A DNA stretch of 64,000 bases from Gammaproteobacteria bacterium (GCA_016744995.1 JADGDG010000006.1:62001-126000), one strand, 5' to 3'. Counted from the first letter of the stretch, positions 48,849-60,802 are shown. A program made the numbers and translations. Notes: generated from the sequence alone by a model not told the origin.

Positions 48849-48905
48849 AGCATCGCTCTGGGCTCTTAGCATAGCCCTAGACTCTTGGCATCGCTATGGG
48901 CAACC
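48849..48905. repeat. Degenerate 19-bp tandem repeat between sdhC and sdhD
   Basis: Three copies of a 19-bp unit (48849-48867, 48868-48886, 48887-48905), e.g. AGCATCGCTCTGGGCTCTT and AGCATAGCCCTAGACTCTT. GC-richer than surrounding sequence. Intergenic; no coding role seen. Confidence 0.6.
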
Positions 48906-48916
48906 ATCATACTTAA

Positions 48917-49336
48917 TCACAAAAGACGAATAGAAAAAAATATAAAAACCAGAAAACCACAAAGCATAACCAAAACTGCTGATTTTTTGGCTGAGTTTTT
49001 ATCAATACCAATATCAAAATCTAATAAAAAATAGCGTATGCCTGAAAAAAAATGGTGAGCCAGTCCCCAGATAATAAGAAGACAAAACAATTTGACTAAG
49101 GGGCCCTGAAACTCAGCTTTAGCAAGTAAAAATCCAGCTTCATTGGTCAGAGATAATTGTAAAAGGTAAAGAAAATAAGGCAGTGAAAGAAACAGTAGAA
49201 TACCTGAGGCCCTATGGCCAACAGAAAGAATAGCTGACATGGGGAATTTGACTGAGAGCAGGTTAAGGTTTTTAGGACGCCTGTTTTTTATATAAGCTTT
49301 GCTTTCAGAAGCAGCTGTTTGTTGGGAGTCTTGCAT
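48917..49336 (-). CDS. sdhC: Succinate dehydrogenase cytochrome b556 subunit SdhC
   Basis: 139 residues with three membrane helices (~38-58, 80-102, 115-136). Anchors complex II and binds haem b and quinone. GHRASGILLFLSLPYF is the quinone/haem region, and HHFFSGIRYFLLDF follows. The N-terminal 20 residues precede RPKNLNLLSVKFPMSAI, close to the usual RPxSPxL start. First gene of sdhC-D-A-B-E; divergent from ygfZ with 123 bp between. Confidence 0.92.
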   Translation of the reverse strand: MQDSQQTAASESKAYIKNRRPKNLNLLSVKFPMSAILSVGHRASGILLFLSLPYFLYLLQLSLTNEAGFLLAKAEFQGPLVKLFCLLIIWGLAHHFFSGIRYFLLDFDIGIDKNSAKKSAVLVMLCGFLVFIFFSIRLL

Positions 49337-49417
49337 TATGGCCCCTGCAATATAACATTATAAAAAAATGATTCGTAATAAGATAAATCAATCTTGATTC
49401 TTAACCCAATCGACATT

Positions 49418-49436
49418 ATATATGTAAAGCATATAT
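49418..49436. promoter_or_regulatory. Small palindrome between sdhC and ygfZ
   Basis: ATATATG-TAAAG-CATATAT, perfect 7-bp arms, 24 bp upstream of ygfZ and 82 bp upstream of sdhC. It may be an operator, but such AT-rich palindromes also arise by chance. Confidence 0.3.
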
Positions 49437-49459
49437 CATAATTAGAGTAGATCAAGCTT

Positions 49460-50509
49460 ATGTCAAACAAATGGTTCAGTTTTCTTAACACTTACGGTGC
49501 CACATTCAATTCAGAACAGGAAGTTACTTTTAACTCAAAAGATGAAGTCACTGTCAAATCATTACAGGGTGATCTTTATATAACTGATTTATCTTATTTG
49601 GGACTTATTGAAGTCAGTGGAGAAGACAAAAACACTTTTCTACAGGGTCAATTGACCAATGATATCAATGCCATTAGTTCATCCTTGTCACATCTCAGTG
49701 GACTTTGCACACCCAAAGGACGCCTGCGAACATTATTTACAATTTTTTCCAGAAAAGATAAACTTTTTTTGCAACTACCTTTAGCCTTACAGGAAGAGGC
49801 ACTCAAGCGTCTTAAAATGTTTGTCATGATGAGTAAAGTAGAACTACTTGATGTCAATGAAAGCCTTATTAAAATTGGTATAGTTGGCCTTCAGGCAAGT
49901 AATATACTCAAGGAGAATGGCTTCACAATACCCGCTGAAACTAATATGGTCTCTGAGCATAATGAGCTTCAGTTAATTCGTCTTTCTGGCAAGACACCAA
50001 GGTTTGAATGTATAGGCCCATTAGAGAAGATTCAAGATCTCTGGAAAACCTTACAAAATGGTGCTCAACTTATCAACACAACTCATTGGAAACTTATGGA
50101 TATTCAAAATGGGATACCCGGTGTATTTGCTTCATCTAAAGAAGCCTTTATTCCACAAATGCTTAACTTGCAGGTACTTAACGGCATCAACTTTAAAAAA
50201 GGCTGTTATACGGGGCAGGAGATCGTTGCCCGAATGCAATATCTGGGGAAATTAAAACGACGTATGTATCGAGCTCATTGTGAAACGGACAACTTACCAT
50301 TACCAGGCGATCTGCTTTACTCGGCAACAGCTAAAAGTGGCCAGGGGATCGGGCATATCGTTGATGCTCAAAAATCACTCAATGGAGGGATTGAGATACT
50401 GGCCGTTATCACCATAGAAGCAATTGAAAACAAAGATGTTTTTCTCGATGAATCCTTAAAATCGCCACTTATAATTAAACAATTGCCTTATACTATTGAA
50501 ACAGAATAA
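49460..50509 (+). CDS. ygfZ: Folate-binding protein YgfZ (GcvT-like)
   Basis: 349 residues. A tetrahydrofolate-dependent factor helping iron-sulfur enzyme maturation and tRNA methylthiolation. The family motif KKGCYTGQEIVARM (~246-259) is intact, with the conserved cysteine; FLQGQLTNDI near residue 60 is also typical. The adjacent sdh operon is rich in Fe-S clusters, which suits the role. ATG 49460, near a weak ribosome site. Confidence 0.9.
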   Translation: MSNKWFSFLNTYGATFNSEQEVTFNSKDEVTVKSLQGDLYITDLSYLGLIEVSGEDKNTFLQGQLTNDINAISSSLSHLSGLCTPKGRLRTLFTIFSRKDKLFLQLPLALQEEALKRLKMFVMMSKVELLDVNESLIKIGIVGLQASNILKENGFTIPAETNMVSEHNELQLIRLSGKTPRFECIGPLEKIQDLWKTLQNGAQLINTTHWKLMDIQNGIPGVFASSKEAFIPQMLNLQVLNGINFKKGCYTGQEIVARMQYLGKLKRRMYRAHCETDNLPLPGDLLYSATAKSGQGIGHIVDAQKSLNGGIEILAVITIEAIENKDVFLDESLKSPLIIKQLPYTIETE

Positions 50510-50620
50510 ATGTACTTCAAGAGTATCGTTCTTTGTAATAAGTGTATTATATGCTATAAATAAGAGGTGTACTTATTACCAATACAGACACTTGCCATTT
50601 AACAGATAAAGGGTCTTCCT

Positions 50621-51466
50621 TTGAGCAATAAAATTCTTGAAGATAAGTTTTATATCGCATTATTAGATGATTTAGAAAAACAAAAATTAGTATTACCTGT
50701 TTTGCCTGAAGTCGCCTTAAAAGTACGTGATGCTGTGTCAGATGAAGATGCCAGCGCCAAGCAAATAGCCGATGTTATTGTCCTTGATCCCGTTATTTCA
50801 GCACGTATGATTCAGGTTGCAAACAGTCCATTATTAAGAGGTTCACAAAAAACAGAAACCGTCGAACAGGCTATTACCCGCATGGGCCATTCATTAGTAA
50901 AATCAATGGTCATCACCATGGCGATGGAACAGATTTTTAAAGCAACTAATCCAATCACAAAAAAATATATGAATGAAATCTGGACCCAAAGCACACAAGT
51001 TGCCTCTATCGCATCAGCAATGGCCAACCACTTTACCAGGCTTAAACCAGATCAAGCCATGCTTGCTGGTCTGGTGCACAATATTGGTGCCCTGCCAATA
51101 TTAACTCGTGCTGAAGAAATTCCAGCCTTAATCCAGGATGAAGAAGTCTTTGTTTCCTTGCTTAACCGTCTGTCAGGCCCTGTTGGTACATCAATTATGA
51201 AGACCTGGCATTTTCCTGACGATCTGATTAAAGTGGCCAGCGAACACAGTAACTATTCATATGATAGTGATAAAATCGATTACGTCGATGTGGTCATTGT
51301 GGCCAAGTTACAGAATCTTGCAGGTACTGATCACCCGGATGCTCAGTTAGACTGGAACAACATTCCTTCTTTTTGTAAATTAGGTCTGGCTGGTGATTCT
51401 GACGTGGTTGAAATTGAAGATATGGTGATTGAAGAAATTGAAATAACCCAACAATTGTTTAATTAG
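50621..51466 (+). CDS. HDOD domain protein
   Basis: 281 residues, almost all one HDOD domain (~20-215): LPVLPEVALKVRDAVSDED and LVHNIGALPIL are its marks, the second being the degenerate HD motif. HDOD proteins act in signalling and cell regulation without the full metal site. TTG start at 50621 with AAAGGG eight bases upstream. 111 bp after ygfZ. The 3' end shows a tandem triplication that includes the stop codon. Confidence 0.88.
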   Translation: MSNKILEDKFYIALLDDLEKQKLVLPVLPEVALKVRDAVSDEDASAKQIADVIVLDPVISARMIQVANSPLLRGSQKTETVEQAITRMGHSLVKSMVITMAMEQIFKATNPITKKYMNEIWTQSTQVASIASAMANHFTRLKPDQAMLAGLVHNIGALPILTRAEEIPALIQDEEVFVSLLNRLSGPVGTSIMKTWHFPDDLIKVASEHSNYSYDSDKIDYVDVVIVAKLQNLAGTDHPDAQLDWNNIPSFCKLGLAGDSDVVEIEDMVIEEIEITQQLFN

Positions 51467-51494
51467 AGCTGTTTAATTAGAACTGTTTAATTAG
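51456..51494. repeat. 14-bp tandem triplication at the HDOD stop codon
   Basis: TGTTTAATTAGAGC, TGTTTAATTAGAAC and a partial TGTTTAATTAG follow one another at 51456, 51470 and 51484. The TAG in the first copy is the stop codon, so the stop is triplicated. Confidence 0.85.
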
Positions 51495-51523
51495 TATCCA
51501 TCCAAAAAATATTATTTTTTATT

Positions 51524-51550
51524 TCCCCCTCCTTCTAAAGAAGGGGGAAA
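51524..51550. terminator. Bidirectional hairpin between HDOD and lysS genes
   Basis: TTTCCCCCTCCTTCT-AA-AGAAGGGGGAAA, a long stem with a bulge, set between convergent genes. T-runs flank both ends, so it can terminate either transcript. Its core is shared with the hairpin at 45464. Confidence 0.75.
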
Positions 51551-51555
51551 AAATA

Positions 51556-53082
51556 TTAATCCATTGCCCTCATATGTGGAAATAACAATACATCCCGAAT
51601 AGAAGGCGCATCGGTCAATAGCATAACCAGTCTGTCAACTCCTATCCCCTCTCCTGCAGTTGGCGGCATTCCATGTTCTAAGGCAACAATATAATCTTTA
51701 TCAAAATGCATTGCTTCATCATCACCGGCTTCTTTTTCTTCGACCTGCTTCTGAAAACGTTCAGCCTGATCTTCAGGATCATTTAATTCTGAAAAACCAT
51801 TGGCCAATTCCCGGCCACCCACAAAAAATTCGAATCGGTCAGTCACAAAAGGATCATCATTATTGCGTCGGGCAAGTGGAGAAACTTCAGTCGGATAAGC
51901 AGTAATAAATGTAGGGGCCATCAAGCGATGCTCAACTGTTTTTTCAAAAATTTCTATCTGTACCTTACCCAAACCATAACTGTCTTTTAAAGGAATATCT
52001 AAAGATCCTGCAAGCTGACGAGCTTCATCTAAATTGTCTAATTGTGTCTCTGTTAATTTTGGATTAAAGTGCAAAATCGATTCTTTAATGGTCATACGGA
52101 CAAAGGGTTGTTCAAAATTAATCTCCAGCCCCTGATATTCAAATACAGCCTTGCCCAAAACATTTTCAGCAAGCCCACGCAGCATTTCTTCAGTAAGATC
52201 CATCAGATCATGATAATCAGCATAAGCCTGATAAAACTCAATCATGGTAAATTCTGGATTATGCCTGGTCGATAAGCCTTCATTTCTAAAGTTGCGATTT
52301 ATTTCAAAAACCCGCTCAAAACCACCCACAACCAGGCGCTTTAAGTATAATTCGGGAGCAATTCGCAAAAACAGCTCCATGTCCAGAGCATTATGATAGG
52401 TCGAAAACGGACGTGCAGTAGCACCACCCGGGATGGCCTGCATCATAGGCGTTTCAACTTCCATAAATTCATTCTGTAACATATAGTTGCGAATATAAGT
52501 AATTATTTTTGAACGTAATGCAAATGTTTTACGTGTGTCATCATTAGTAATAAGATCAATGTATCTTTGACGATAACGTGTTTCCTGATCTGATAAACCT
52601 TTGAATTTTTCTGGCAGCGGGCGCAGTGCCTTAGTTAAAAGTTCAATATTTTCAACTCTGACTGACAACTCATCGGTTTTGGTTTTAAACAGCACACCTT
52701 CAGCACCGATAATATCGCCAAGATCCCATTTTTTAAAATGCTCGTTATAAAAACCTTCTGCAAGCGAATCTCGTTGTACAAATAACTGAATTGAACCGGA
52801 CATATCTTTAATTGTCGCAAAACTGGCTTTACCCATAATGCGTTGTAACATCATGCGACCTGCAACTATCACTTTAATATTTTTTTCAGCCAGCTCTTCT
52901 TTTGTCAACTTATCATATTCGGTATGCAGTTTTTCAGCCAGAGAATCACGTCGAAAATGATTAGGAAAGGCATTACCCTGTTCTCTTAGTTTCGATAATT
53001 TATTACGACGTTGTGCAATTAGTTTATTTTCTTCAACGCTTGCGTCATTTGAGTTTTGGGATTCTAGTGCTGATTCTGACAT
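51556..53082 (-). CDS. lysS: Lysyl-tRNA synthetase (class II)
   Basis: 508 residues from the ATG at 53082; a GTG at 53094 would add four. Charges tRNA-Lys. Class II marks: [44 protein letters not shown] (motif 2, split across this segment) and [10 protein letters not shown] (motif 3). The N-terminal anticodon-binding OB fold is at ~65-150. Length matches E. coli LysS (505). It lies next to prfB, the standard arrangement, with 90 bp between. Confidence 0.96.
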   Translation of the reverse strand: MSESALESQNSNDASVEENKLIAQRRNKLSKLREQGNAFPNHFRRDSLAEKLHTEYDKLTKEELAEKNIKVIVAGRMMLQRIMGKASFATIKDMSGSIQLFVQRDSLAEGFYNEHFKKWDLGDIIGAEGVLFKTKTDELSVRVENIELLTKALRPLPEKFKGLSDQETRYRQRYIDLITNDDTRKTFALRSKIITYIRNYMLQNEFMEVETPMMQAIPGGATARPFSTYHNALDMELFLRIAPELYLKRLVVGGFERVFEINRNFRNEGLSTRHNPEFTMIEFYQAYADYHDLMDLTEEMLRGLAENVLGKAVFEYQGLEINFEQPFVRMTIKESILHFNPKLTETQLDNLDEARQLAGSLDIPLKDSYGLGKVQIEIFEKTVEHRLMAPTFITAYPTEVSPLARRNNDDPFVTDRFEFFVGGRELANGFSELNDPEDQAERFQKQVEEKEAGDDEAMHFDKDYIVALEHGMPPTAGEGIGVDRLVMLLTDAPSIRDVLLFPHMRAMD

Positions 53083-53172
53083 CAATTTACTCACTTTTTG
53101 TTTCTAAGCATTCATTTATAAATACTTATTTCTAAATAGATTAATTAATTAATTACTCGGTTTTCACTCAGC

Positions 53173-54271
53173 TTACATATGAGACTTTAATGAAGCTTCA
53201 ATAAATGGTTTAAGATCACCATCTAACACTGATTGTGTATTACTGGATTCATGTCCGGTTCGTAAATCTTTAATACGTGACTGATCCAATACATAAGAGC
53301 GAATTTGACTGCCCCAGCCAATATCAGACTTATTTTCTTCCAGTTCCTGCTTATCCGCATTGCGCTTTTGCATTTCTACTTCATACAGTTTGGCTTTAAG
53401 CATTTTCATCGCTGCAGCTTTATTTTTATGTTGGGAACGATCATTTTGGCATTGCACCGCAACATTAGTCGGTAAATGAGTGATCCGCACGGCAGAATCT
53501 GTTTTATTAATATGCTGTCCTCCGGCACCACTGGCACGATAAGTATCAATTCGCAGATCAGCAGGATTGATATCAATATCGATATCATCGTTCACTTCAG
53601 GATAGGCAAAAACAGATGCAAATGAAGTATGACGTCGATTGCCTGAGTCAAAGGGTGATTTTCTCACTAAACGATGTACCCCTGTCTCAGTTCTTAACCA
53701 GCCAAAAGCATACTCTCCGGTAAATTTAATAGTTGCACCTTTTATGCCTGCAACATCACCATCCGACACTTCCAGAACTTCAGTTTTAAAACCTTCCTTT
53801 TCACCAAAGCGTAAAAACATACGCAGTATCATACTGGCCCAATCCTGGGCTTCTGTACCACCGGAGCCGGATTGGATATCGATAAAGGCATTATTTTCAT
53901 CCATATCACCAGAAAACATGCGACGAAATTCTAGCTCACTCACTTCTTTTTCTAAGTGGTCCAGATCCATGATGATGTCGTTAACAGCATCTTCATCATC
54001 TTCTTCTAATGCCATTTCAAGCAACTCACCGATATCGGCCAAACCTGAAAATAAGGTTTCAAGTCCATTGACGATTTTTTCCAGAGAGACTTTTTTTTGT
54101 CCTAAGGCTTGTGCACTTTCAGGATCGTCCCATACGCTTGGTGATTCGAGCTCTAAGTTGACTTCCTCTAACTGTTCTTTTTTAAGTTCGAAGTCAAAGA
54201 TACCCCCTAAGCAATTCTGAGCGAGTGCTTAGATCGGATATTTTATTTTTCAATCCAGTTGTTTCTATCAT
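53173..54271 (-). CDS. prfB: Peptide chain release factor 2, with programmed +1 frameshift
   Basis: 365 residues in total, matching E. coli RF2. The gene is split: ATG at 54271 opens 25 codons ending in LLRGYL and a TGA (54194-54196). A +1 shift at the preceding CTT then continues as GAC for 340 residues to 53173. The slippery context is the classical AGGGGGTATCTTTGAC, with its Shine-Dalgarno-like run intact. The rest shows the stop-codon recognition SPF in [15 protein letters not shown] and the catalytic GGQ in [12 protein letters not shown]2 reads UGA and UAA, so low RF2 favours the shift. Confidence 0.97.
54193..54211 (-). promoter_or_regulatory. prfB: RF2 autoregulatory frameshift site
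   Basis: CTTAGGGGGTATCTTTGAC on the minus strand: an internal Shine-Dalgarno-like AGGGGG, a slippery CTT and an in-frame TGA followed by C. It is nearly identical to the E. coli site, so autoregulation by RF2 levels is expected. Confidence 0.97.
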
Positions 54272-54480
54272 TATTTTGCCTGAAAACAGAGATTAATTAA
54301 AAACCAGATATTTTACACCAGAATGAATAAATTACTTAGATCTTTTTAAAACAAAAGAGATATATTTGAAAAATAGCCTATTATTTCAGTAAATTGACTG
54401 TAATCCGTAAGATAACATCTATACTAAATTTAAACTCAATCATTTTATTAAATTTACTCGCTGATAATATAAGGAATAAT

Positions 54481-55047
54481 ATGGGTACACCAACGGGATC
54501 AACTTCAATAAAGCCTGATTTAGACTGGAGCCAGCTGAAAGAAACCATACTTATGCTAAATCTTTCCGTTGCTCAAATTGACCAGTCAATGAATGAAGGT
54601 AATGCTTCAGTTGACACTCTGGCCAGTTCATTCACCGCACTTGCTACAAACCTCATTGAGATACAGGCATCAATTAATGCCTTAGAGGAAACAGTCAGCG
54701 ATGAAACCAAACTCATGATACAAAATTCAGCTGCCGCAGCACTCGAAAAAATTAACTCCAGCATCATTGCTTTTCAATTTTATGACAAACTAACCCAGAG
54801 ACTTGATCATGTCAGTCATAGTTTATCTTCATTAACTTCCCTCATTGCTGATCCAGCATCTTTATATTCACCTCCTGAATGGCAAGCTCTGCAAGCCTCT
54901 ATTCGCAGCAAATATACCATGGAAGAAGAGCGCCGAATGTTTGACAAGGTGCTTTCTGGAGTCCCTATAGAAGAAGCTATAGAAGAATTTAATACTGAAA
55001 TGAATGCCAAAAACACATCTGAAGATGATGATGTGGAATTATTTTAG
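54481..55047 (+). CDS. CheZ-like helical protein
   Basis: 188 residues from the ATG at 54481, which has AAGGAA upstream; an ATG at 54394 would add 29 unlikely residues. Nearly all helical, with a FQFYDKLTQRLDHV segment (~99-112 from this start) similar to the CheZ region holding the phosphatase glutamine. The C-terminus is acidic and ends VELF, like the CheY-binding tail of CheZ. It may be a phosphatase for a response regulator, but no chemotaxis gene lies in the window. Sure only that it is a helical family member. Confidence 0.6.
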   Translation: MGTPTGSTSIKPDLDWSQLKETILMLNLSVAQIDQSMNEGNASVDTLASSFTALATNLIEIQASINALEETVSDETKLMIQNSAAAALEKINSSIIAFQFYDKLTQRLDHVSHSLSSLTSLIADPASLYSPPEWQALQASIRSKYTMEEERRMFDKVLSGVPIEEAIEEFNTEMNAKNTSEDDDVELF

Positions 55048-55073
55048 AAACCTACCCTACCCGAGTCATATGT

Positions 55074-56869
55074 TTACAAAGAAGCATAAACAATATGCAG
55101 CTGCACAGAAAAATTTCCACGGAAATAATTTTCTTTAAGCTGATAAGCTGCATGTATAAATTGTCCCTCAACAAAAGGAAAGGGATCATTCTTCTTTTCT
55201 AAAGCTCGAAACCAGACAGCTCTGAAAGAATTTGATTCTGTTGCCAGCTGAATCATAAGATGATTAGCTTCTGAGCCAATAACCCTTATACTCTGGACCT
55301 TAAAATCACCTTCAAATATCGGCACTTCAAATTCACGCCCATAGGGTTCAAGATGTTTTAACTCAGCAATAGTCTGGAAACTTATTTCAACCTCGGATAA
55401 CTCTCCATCAGTATAGATAACCGGTCTTAAATCATCGTCTATGGATAATTGCTGTTCGATGGCTTTATCAATTAACCGACTGAACTCATTAACTGCATCA
55501 CTCTTCAGCTTCAGACCAGCCGCACCTTTGTGACCGCCAAAACCAGGGATAATATCAGGTAATTCATTGGCAACTGATTCAATTGCATCTCTGATATGCA
55601 CCCCAGGGATCGTTCGGGCAGAACCGGTTAGTTTTTCAGGATCATTTGTTGGACTCAGGACAATAGCCGGACGGCCAAATTTTTCCATCAAACGTGAGGC
55701 AACAATCCCCTGCACACCGGCATGAAATTTTTCATGAAAAATAACTAAGGACCATTTTTGTGTGCTTAATTGCTTTTTTGCCTGCTCAAATGCAATTTCA
55801 AGCATCTCTTTTTCTGTTTCTTTACGAGTCTGGTTATCCTGATCCAGTTGTGCAAGATATTCAGATGATAGCCCCAGAGTGGGTGCTGATAAATAATGCA
55901 GTGCCATATAAGGATCAGACATACGACTGCGAGCATTTATCCTTGGGCCAATTTGAAAACCCAGATCCTCTGCAGTAAAAATCTGAAAATCACGCTCCAG
56001 CATTTTTTTTATCGCCTGCCAACAGGGTCGTTTCATCTGGTTCATCACTTTTAACCCTGCATTCACAACAGCACGATTTATCGGACGACTCAGAGAGACA
56101 GCATCAGCAACAGTGCCCAAAGCAACAAAATCCAGTAAAGCAGAAAGTTTTGGAGCCTCTGCGGTAATTAATCCATTACCCACCAGTTCAGAACGAAGCT
56201 GACTCATTAATAACCAGGCAACCATACAACCTGCAATGGTATCATCGGGATATGAACAATCATCACGAGTGGGATTTATAACAGCCAGAGCTGATGATGG
56301 AATGCCACTTTGTGGAATAGCATGGTGATCAGTGACAATCACATCAATTCCTTTTTCTTTTAGCTGTGTGATTTGAAGTTCATCCGAGGAACCACAATCT
56401 GCAGTGATAATTAATCCCGGTAAAACATCAGCATTTAGAATACGCTCAACCAGACCTTGACTTATACCATAACCATCATCGATCCGATGACCAATGAGAT
56501 GCTGGATCTTTGCTTCAGGTACTGAGAAAAAATCACGCAGTGAATGCAATAAAATAGCATGGGAGGTAATACCGTCAACATCATAATCAGTTAACAGACC
56601 GATAGTTTCATTGTTTGTAATTGCCAGAGCTATACGTTTAACCGCATTATCACAGTCTATTAATAAATTAGGTGGGGCAATATTTTTTAATGAAGTATGG
56701 ACAGTTTGTGCCACTACTGATTCAGAGTTTTTTTTCTCATCTATCGAATTAACAACAATCCGATTAGCAACAATCCTAGCTTGTAATGGCGACAAAGATA
56801 AAGTCTGAGAGAGCTGGGCCAGCGTACTTTCATTAAGTTTAGAAGTACGCGGCAATATCTTTGGGATCA

Positions 56870-56870
<1 letters not shown>
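55074..56870 (-). CDS. recJ: Single-stranded-DNA exonuclease RecJ
   Basis: 598 residues. A 5'-3' exonuclease used in recombination and mismatch repair. DHH-family marks: LLTDYDVDGITS (motif I), TADCGSSDE, VTDHHAIPQSG (DHH), and GFGGHKGAAGLKL near the end of the DHHA1 domain. An OB-fold follows. Length is near the family (577 in E. coli). Its ATG overlaps the serS stop by one base (ATG/TAA), so it is cotranscribed with it. Confidence 0.95.
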
Positions 56871-58216
<1,346 letters not shown>

Positions 58217-58543
58217 TTAGTCTAAATGTTCAAATGAAAGATTTACTTGCCAACTGATAATATGGGCATTTTTTATCTGCTCATGGATAAATTGTATGAC
58301 TTCATCAGCTTTATCACTGCTGTGGTAAAACTCAACGACTATAGGCAAATGTCCTGACAAGTCTAATAAGCTGCTTTTATAAATACCCTGTGCACCGAAG
58401 CCCGCAATACCCCGAAAAATGGTTGCACCAATCACATCATCACGTGCATTCAGTTTATCAAGCATTGTACCAATATGGCCATGGGTGTCATCAGTGTAAA
58501 CACGAACTAATGTCACAGCTTGTTTTTTTAATGTATGTGGCAT
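58217..58543 (-). CDS. DUF190 protein, CrcB-associated
   Basis: 108 residues, one small DUF190 domain resembling PII-like folds (GATIFRGIAGFG, ending in HIISWQVNL). Function is not established; the family is often next to crcB, as here (49 bp downstream). An indirect role in fluoride tolerance or signalling is an inference from this neighbourhood only. Confidence 0.82.
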   Translation of the reverse strand: MPHTLKKQAVTLVRVYTDDTHGHIGTMLDKLNARDDVIGATIFRGIAGFGAQGIYKSSLLDLSGHLPIVVEFYHSSDKADEVIQFIHEQIKNAHIISWQVNLSFEHLD

Positions 58544-58592
58544 CTCTTTATCCTGGCATAAAATTATGTGAGCAATTTTACTACAATATTTA

Positions 58593-58985
58593 CTAGAGCG
58601 AACGAGCTAAAACAATCCCGCCCCAGGTGGCAAAAATGCATAGCAAAATACTGAGAAGTACATTCCATGCCGCTTTTATTAACAAGCCTTCCTGTAAAAG
58701 GAGAAGTGTTTCAAGTGAAAAAGTTGAAAAAGTGGTAAAAGCACCTAAAAAACCAATCAAAATAAAAGATCGGGTTTCTGCTCCAAGGGTCAGACGCTCA
58801 GTAAATAATATAAAAGCAATGCCGATAAAAAATGAGCCAAGTACATTGACACTTAGCGTACCATAGGGGAAATTACCCCCTAATTGAGCATAAACGCCTT
58901 TAGAAAATAAAAAACGCAGGACTGCACCTAATGCACCACCGACTGCAATTACAACTAATTCGACCAAAATTAATCCTAAAGTCAT
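58593..58985 (-). CDS. crcB: Fluoride efflux channel CrcB (Fluc)
   Basis: 130 residues from the ATG at 58985, which starts directly with the first membrane segment; upstream ATGs at 59027 and 59066 would add a charged tail. Four membrane helices. Fluc marks: GGALGAVLRF, NVLGSFFIG and the GFLGAFTTFSTFSLE motif lining the fluoride path. Dual-topology dimers export fluoride. I looked for a fluoride riboswitch in the 225 bp before it and did not find one. Confidence 0.9.
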   Translation of the reverse strand: MTLGLILVELVVIAVGGALGAVLRFLFSKGVYAQLGGNFPYGTLSVNVLGSFFIGIAFILFTERLTLGAETRSFILIGFLGAFTTFSTFSLETLLLLQEGLLIKAAWNVLLSILLCIFATWGGIVLARSL

Positions 58986-59210
58986 ATTAATGTGTAATAT
59001 TTTAAGCTTCTTTTCACTCTTTTTCATTAAGTGATTCAGATAATTTACATTTTTTCTGGTGAGCAACTAAAATAGCAATTTTGAATATTGAAACTTAAAT
59101 GTTCAATTATGAGAAAAAACAACGGCGAGTCAATGAAACTCAGAATTATTGAAGGCTTTTCTTTTGAGATTATATAAAATTAAGCACTTATTATTATTCT
59201 TTTTTTATAT

Positions 59211-59966
59211 CTAAAACTCGAATTCAATTAAAAACTTAAACGTTTGATCAGCTGTCTCACGATCAAGACCAAAGATAACCCCTGCTTCCCAATGTATGTT
59301 TTTTCTGCCACTGAGTTTAATATTACCTAAAAGAACCGGACCAATGCCTTCACTGCCATCACTGCTATAAAATTCGACTGCCGGTTCAATTGATTTTGAG
59401 TAACGATATCGTCCTTGTAATGCCATGGCTGTTTCAAGTTCATTATCAATTTTGCTCCCCCATTCATAAATCAGGTAAAGATTTGCCGTACCTACCCACT
59501 TTGACCATTGCTGTTCAATAATCAAAGCAGAGGAAACTTCACTGACGTCAGTGTCACGCTCATGCTCAATTTCAAAAAGCATAGCCCAATCCTGAGAGTA
59601 TTCACCTTGTTCCGTTAATTGCCAAAGAGCCTCAATTTCAACGGCAGTAATTTTAAAATCATGCTCTTTATTTTTCTCGCCAATAAGATATAGCTCAGCA
59701 GACCAGCAGTCATTTAGTGACTGGCCGTAGGCAAAACGATGCAGCTGGGAATTATTCATTGATTTTTCTTTTTCACTCTTGCCTGTGTCTTTGTGTATAT
59801 TAGCCCGCCATTCAAACTCTCTTTCATGAGGTTGAACATAGGGATGATAAACTTTATCAATAAAACTCCCATCTGCTTGAGCGATAGAAGCTGACACAAG
59901 GAAAAAAAGACAAATACTAGCGATAACACCCGATTGATGGTGAGTAGAATAAATAATATGATTCAT
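59211..59966 (-). CDS. Outer-membrane beta-barrel candidate of the iron-uptake operon
   Basis: 251 residues. A signal peptide (~1-31, ending in AQADG) is followed by alternating polar/hydrophobic strands ending in a terminal phenylalanine (LIEFEF), the usual beta-barrel signal for outer-membrane insertion. It starts 2 bp after the FTR1 gene stop, so it belongs to that operon. Relatives are not recognised by name; it may let ions or small chelates across the outer membrane. No conserved TonB box is visible. Confidence 0.7.
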   Translation of the reverse strand: MNHIIYSTHHQSGVIASICLFFLVSASIAQADGSFIDKVYHPYVQPHEREFEWRANIHKDTGKSEKEKSMNNSQLHRFAYGQSLNDCWSAELYLIGEKNKEHDFKITAVEIEALWQLTEQGEYSQDWAMLFEIEHERDTDVSEVSSALIIEQQWSKWVGTANLYLIYEWGSKIDNELETAMALQGRYRYSKSIEPAVEFYSSDGSEGIGPVLLGNIKLSGRKNIHWEAGVIFGLDRETADQTFKFLIEFEF

Positions 59967-59968
59967 AT

Positions 59969-60766
59969 TTAAAGCGAAGCCAAATTGATTTTTTTTGGAT
60001 AAACTTTGTTTAAAACTTGCATCAATCCTATGGGAACAATGATAGCTAATACATACAAGCTGACCTGTAATGCTGTTGGTGTCGATTCATAACCAAGCAG
60101 CACATACAATAATTGTCCTGTTACAGATTTTTCAGAAATAAACGCCGAGGAATTCCATAGCGGCAATTGAGCCGGCAACCAGTCCGCTTGAATAAGTAAT
60201 AAAGAAGCTTGTGAAACCATACCCGCTGAAACCAGAAGTAATAAAATCAAACCAATAAATATTGACTGTTCGAGTTTTAAGCTATTCAACAAATAATAAA
60301 AAAGAAAACCAACACTCACTCCTATACTGGCACCAATAGTCATACCAACAACAGCAGTCAAATGTGTTTTGCTATGAGTCACACTGAAAAAATATAGAAC
60401 AATTTCCGTTCCTTCACGAGTGATTGCTAATGCAACAATAATAATCATGATCAGTCTGGTAAGAAAATGAAAGGTATTTTTATGAACTAAAAAACGAGAT
60501 AAAATTAGTATATAAAGAACTAGCATACAATAAATTAACAATTGAATGAATGCGTTAGTCACTTCCTGCCCAACACCATCAAACCAGTCTGAAACGTTAT
60601 TAATATTCATGCCATAGACAATAGCACCCGACAGACCTAACAGACATGACCAGATAAGCCAGTGAGCACTAAGACTGGTTTTTTTTGACAGCGCGATAAG
60701 GATACTGATAAGTAATGCCGCCTCAAGGACTTCACGCAAAACAATAATGACGGAACTTAACAACAT
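59969..60766 (-). CDS. FTR1-family iron permease
   Basis: 265 residues from the ATG at 60766 (a TTG at 60772 adds two). About seven membrane helices. The two iron-binding REXXE motifs are both visible: LREVLEAA (~residues 10-17) and TREGTEIV. Related to yeast Ftr1 and E. coli EfeU, which move ferric iron. It lies 36 bp after the cupredoxin-like gene. No EfeB-type peroxidase is in the window, so the oxidising step is not represented here. Confidence 0.87.
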   Translation of the reverse strand: MLLSSVIIVLREVLEAALLISILIALSKKTSLSAHWLIWSCLLGLSGAIVYGMNINNVSDWFDGVGQEVTNAFIQLLIYCMLVLYILILSRFLVHKNTFHFLTRLIMIIIVALAITREGTEIVLYFFSVTHSKTHLTAVVGMTIGASIGVSVGFLFYYLLNSLKLEQSIFIGLILLLLVSAGMVSQASLLLIQADWLPAQLPLWNSSAFISEKSVTGQLLYVLLGYESTPTALQVSLYVLAIIVPIGLMQVLNKVYPKKINLASL

Positions 60767-60802
60767 AAGCAATACCTGTTCTTAAAGCATAATAATATTT
60801 TA

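Noticed and set aside
58986..59210. Fluoride riboswitch upstream of crcB
   Set aside because: Neither the conserved pseudoknot sequence nor the GGNGAUGG start was found.
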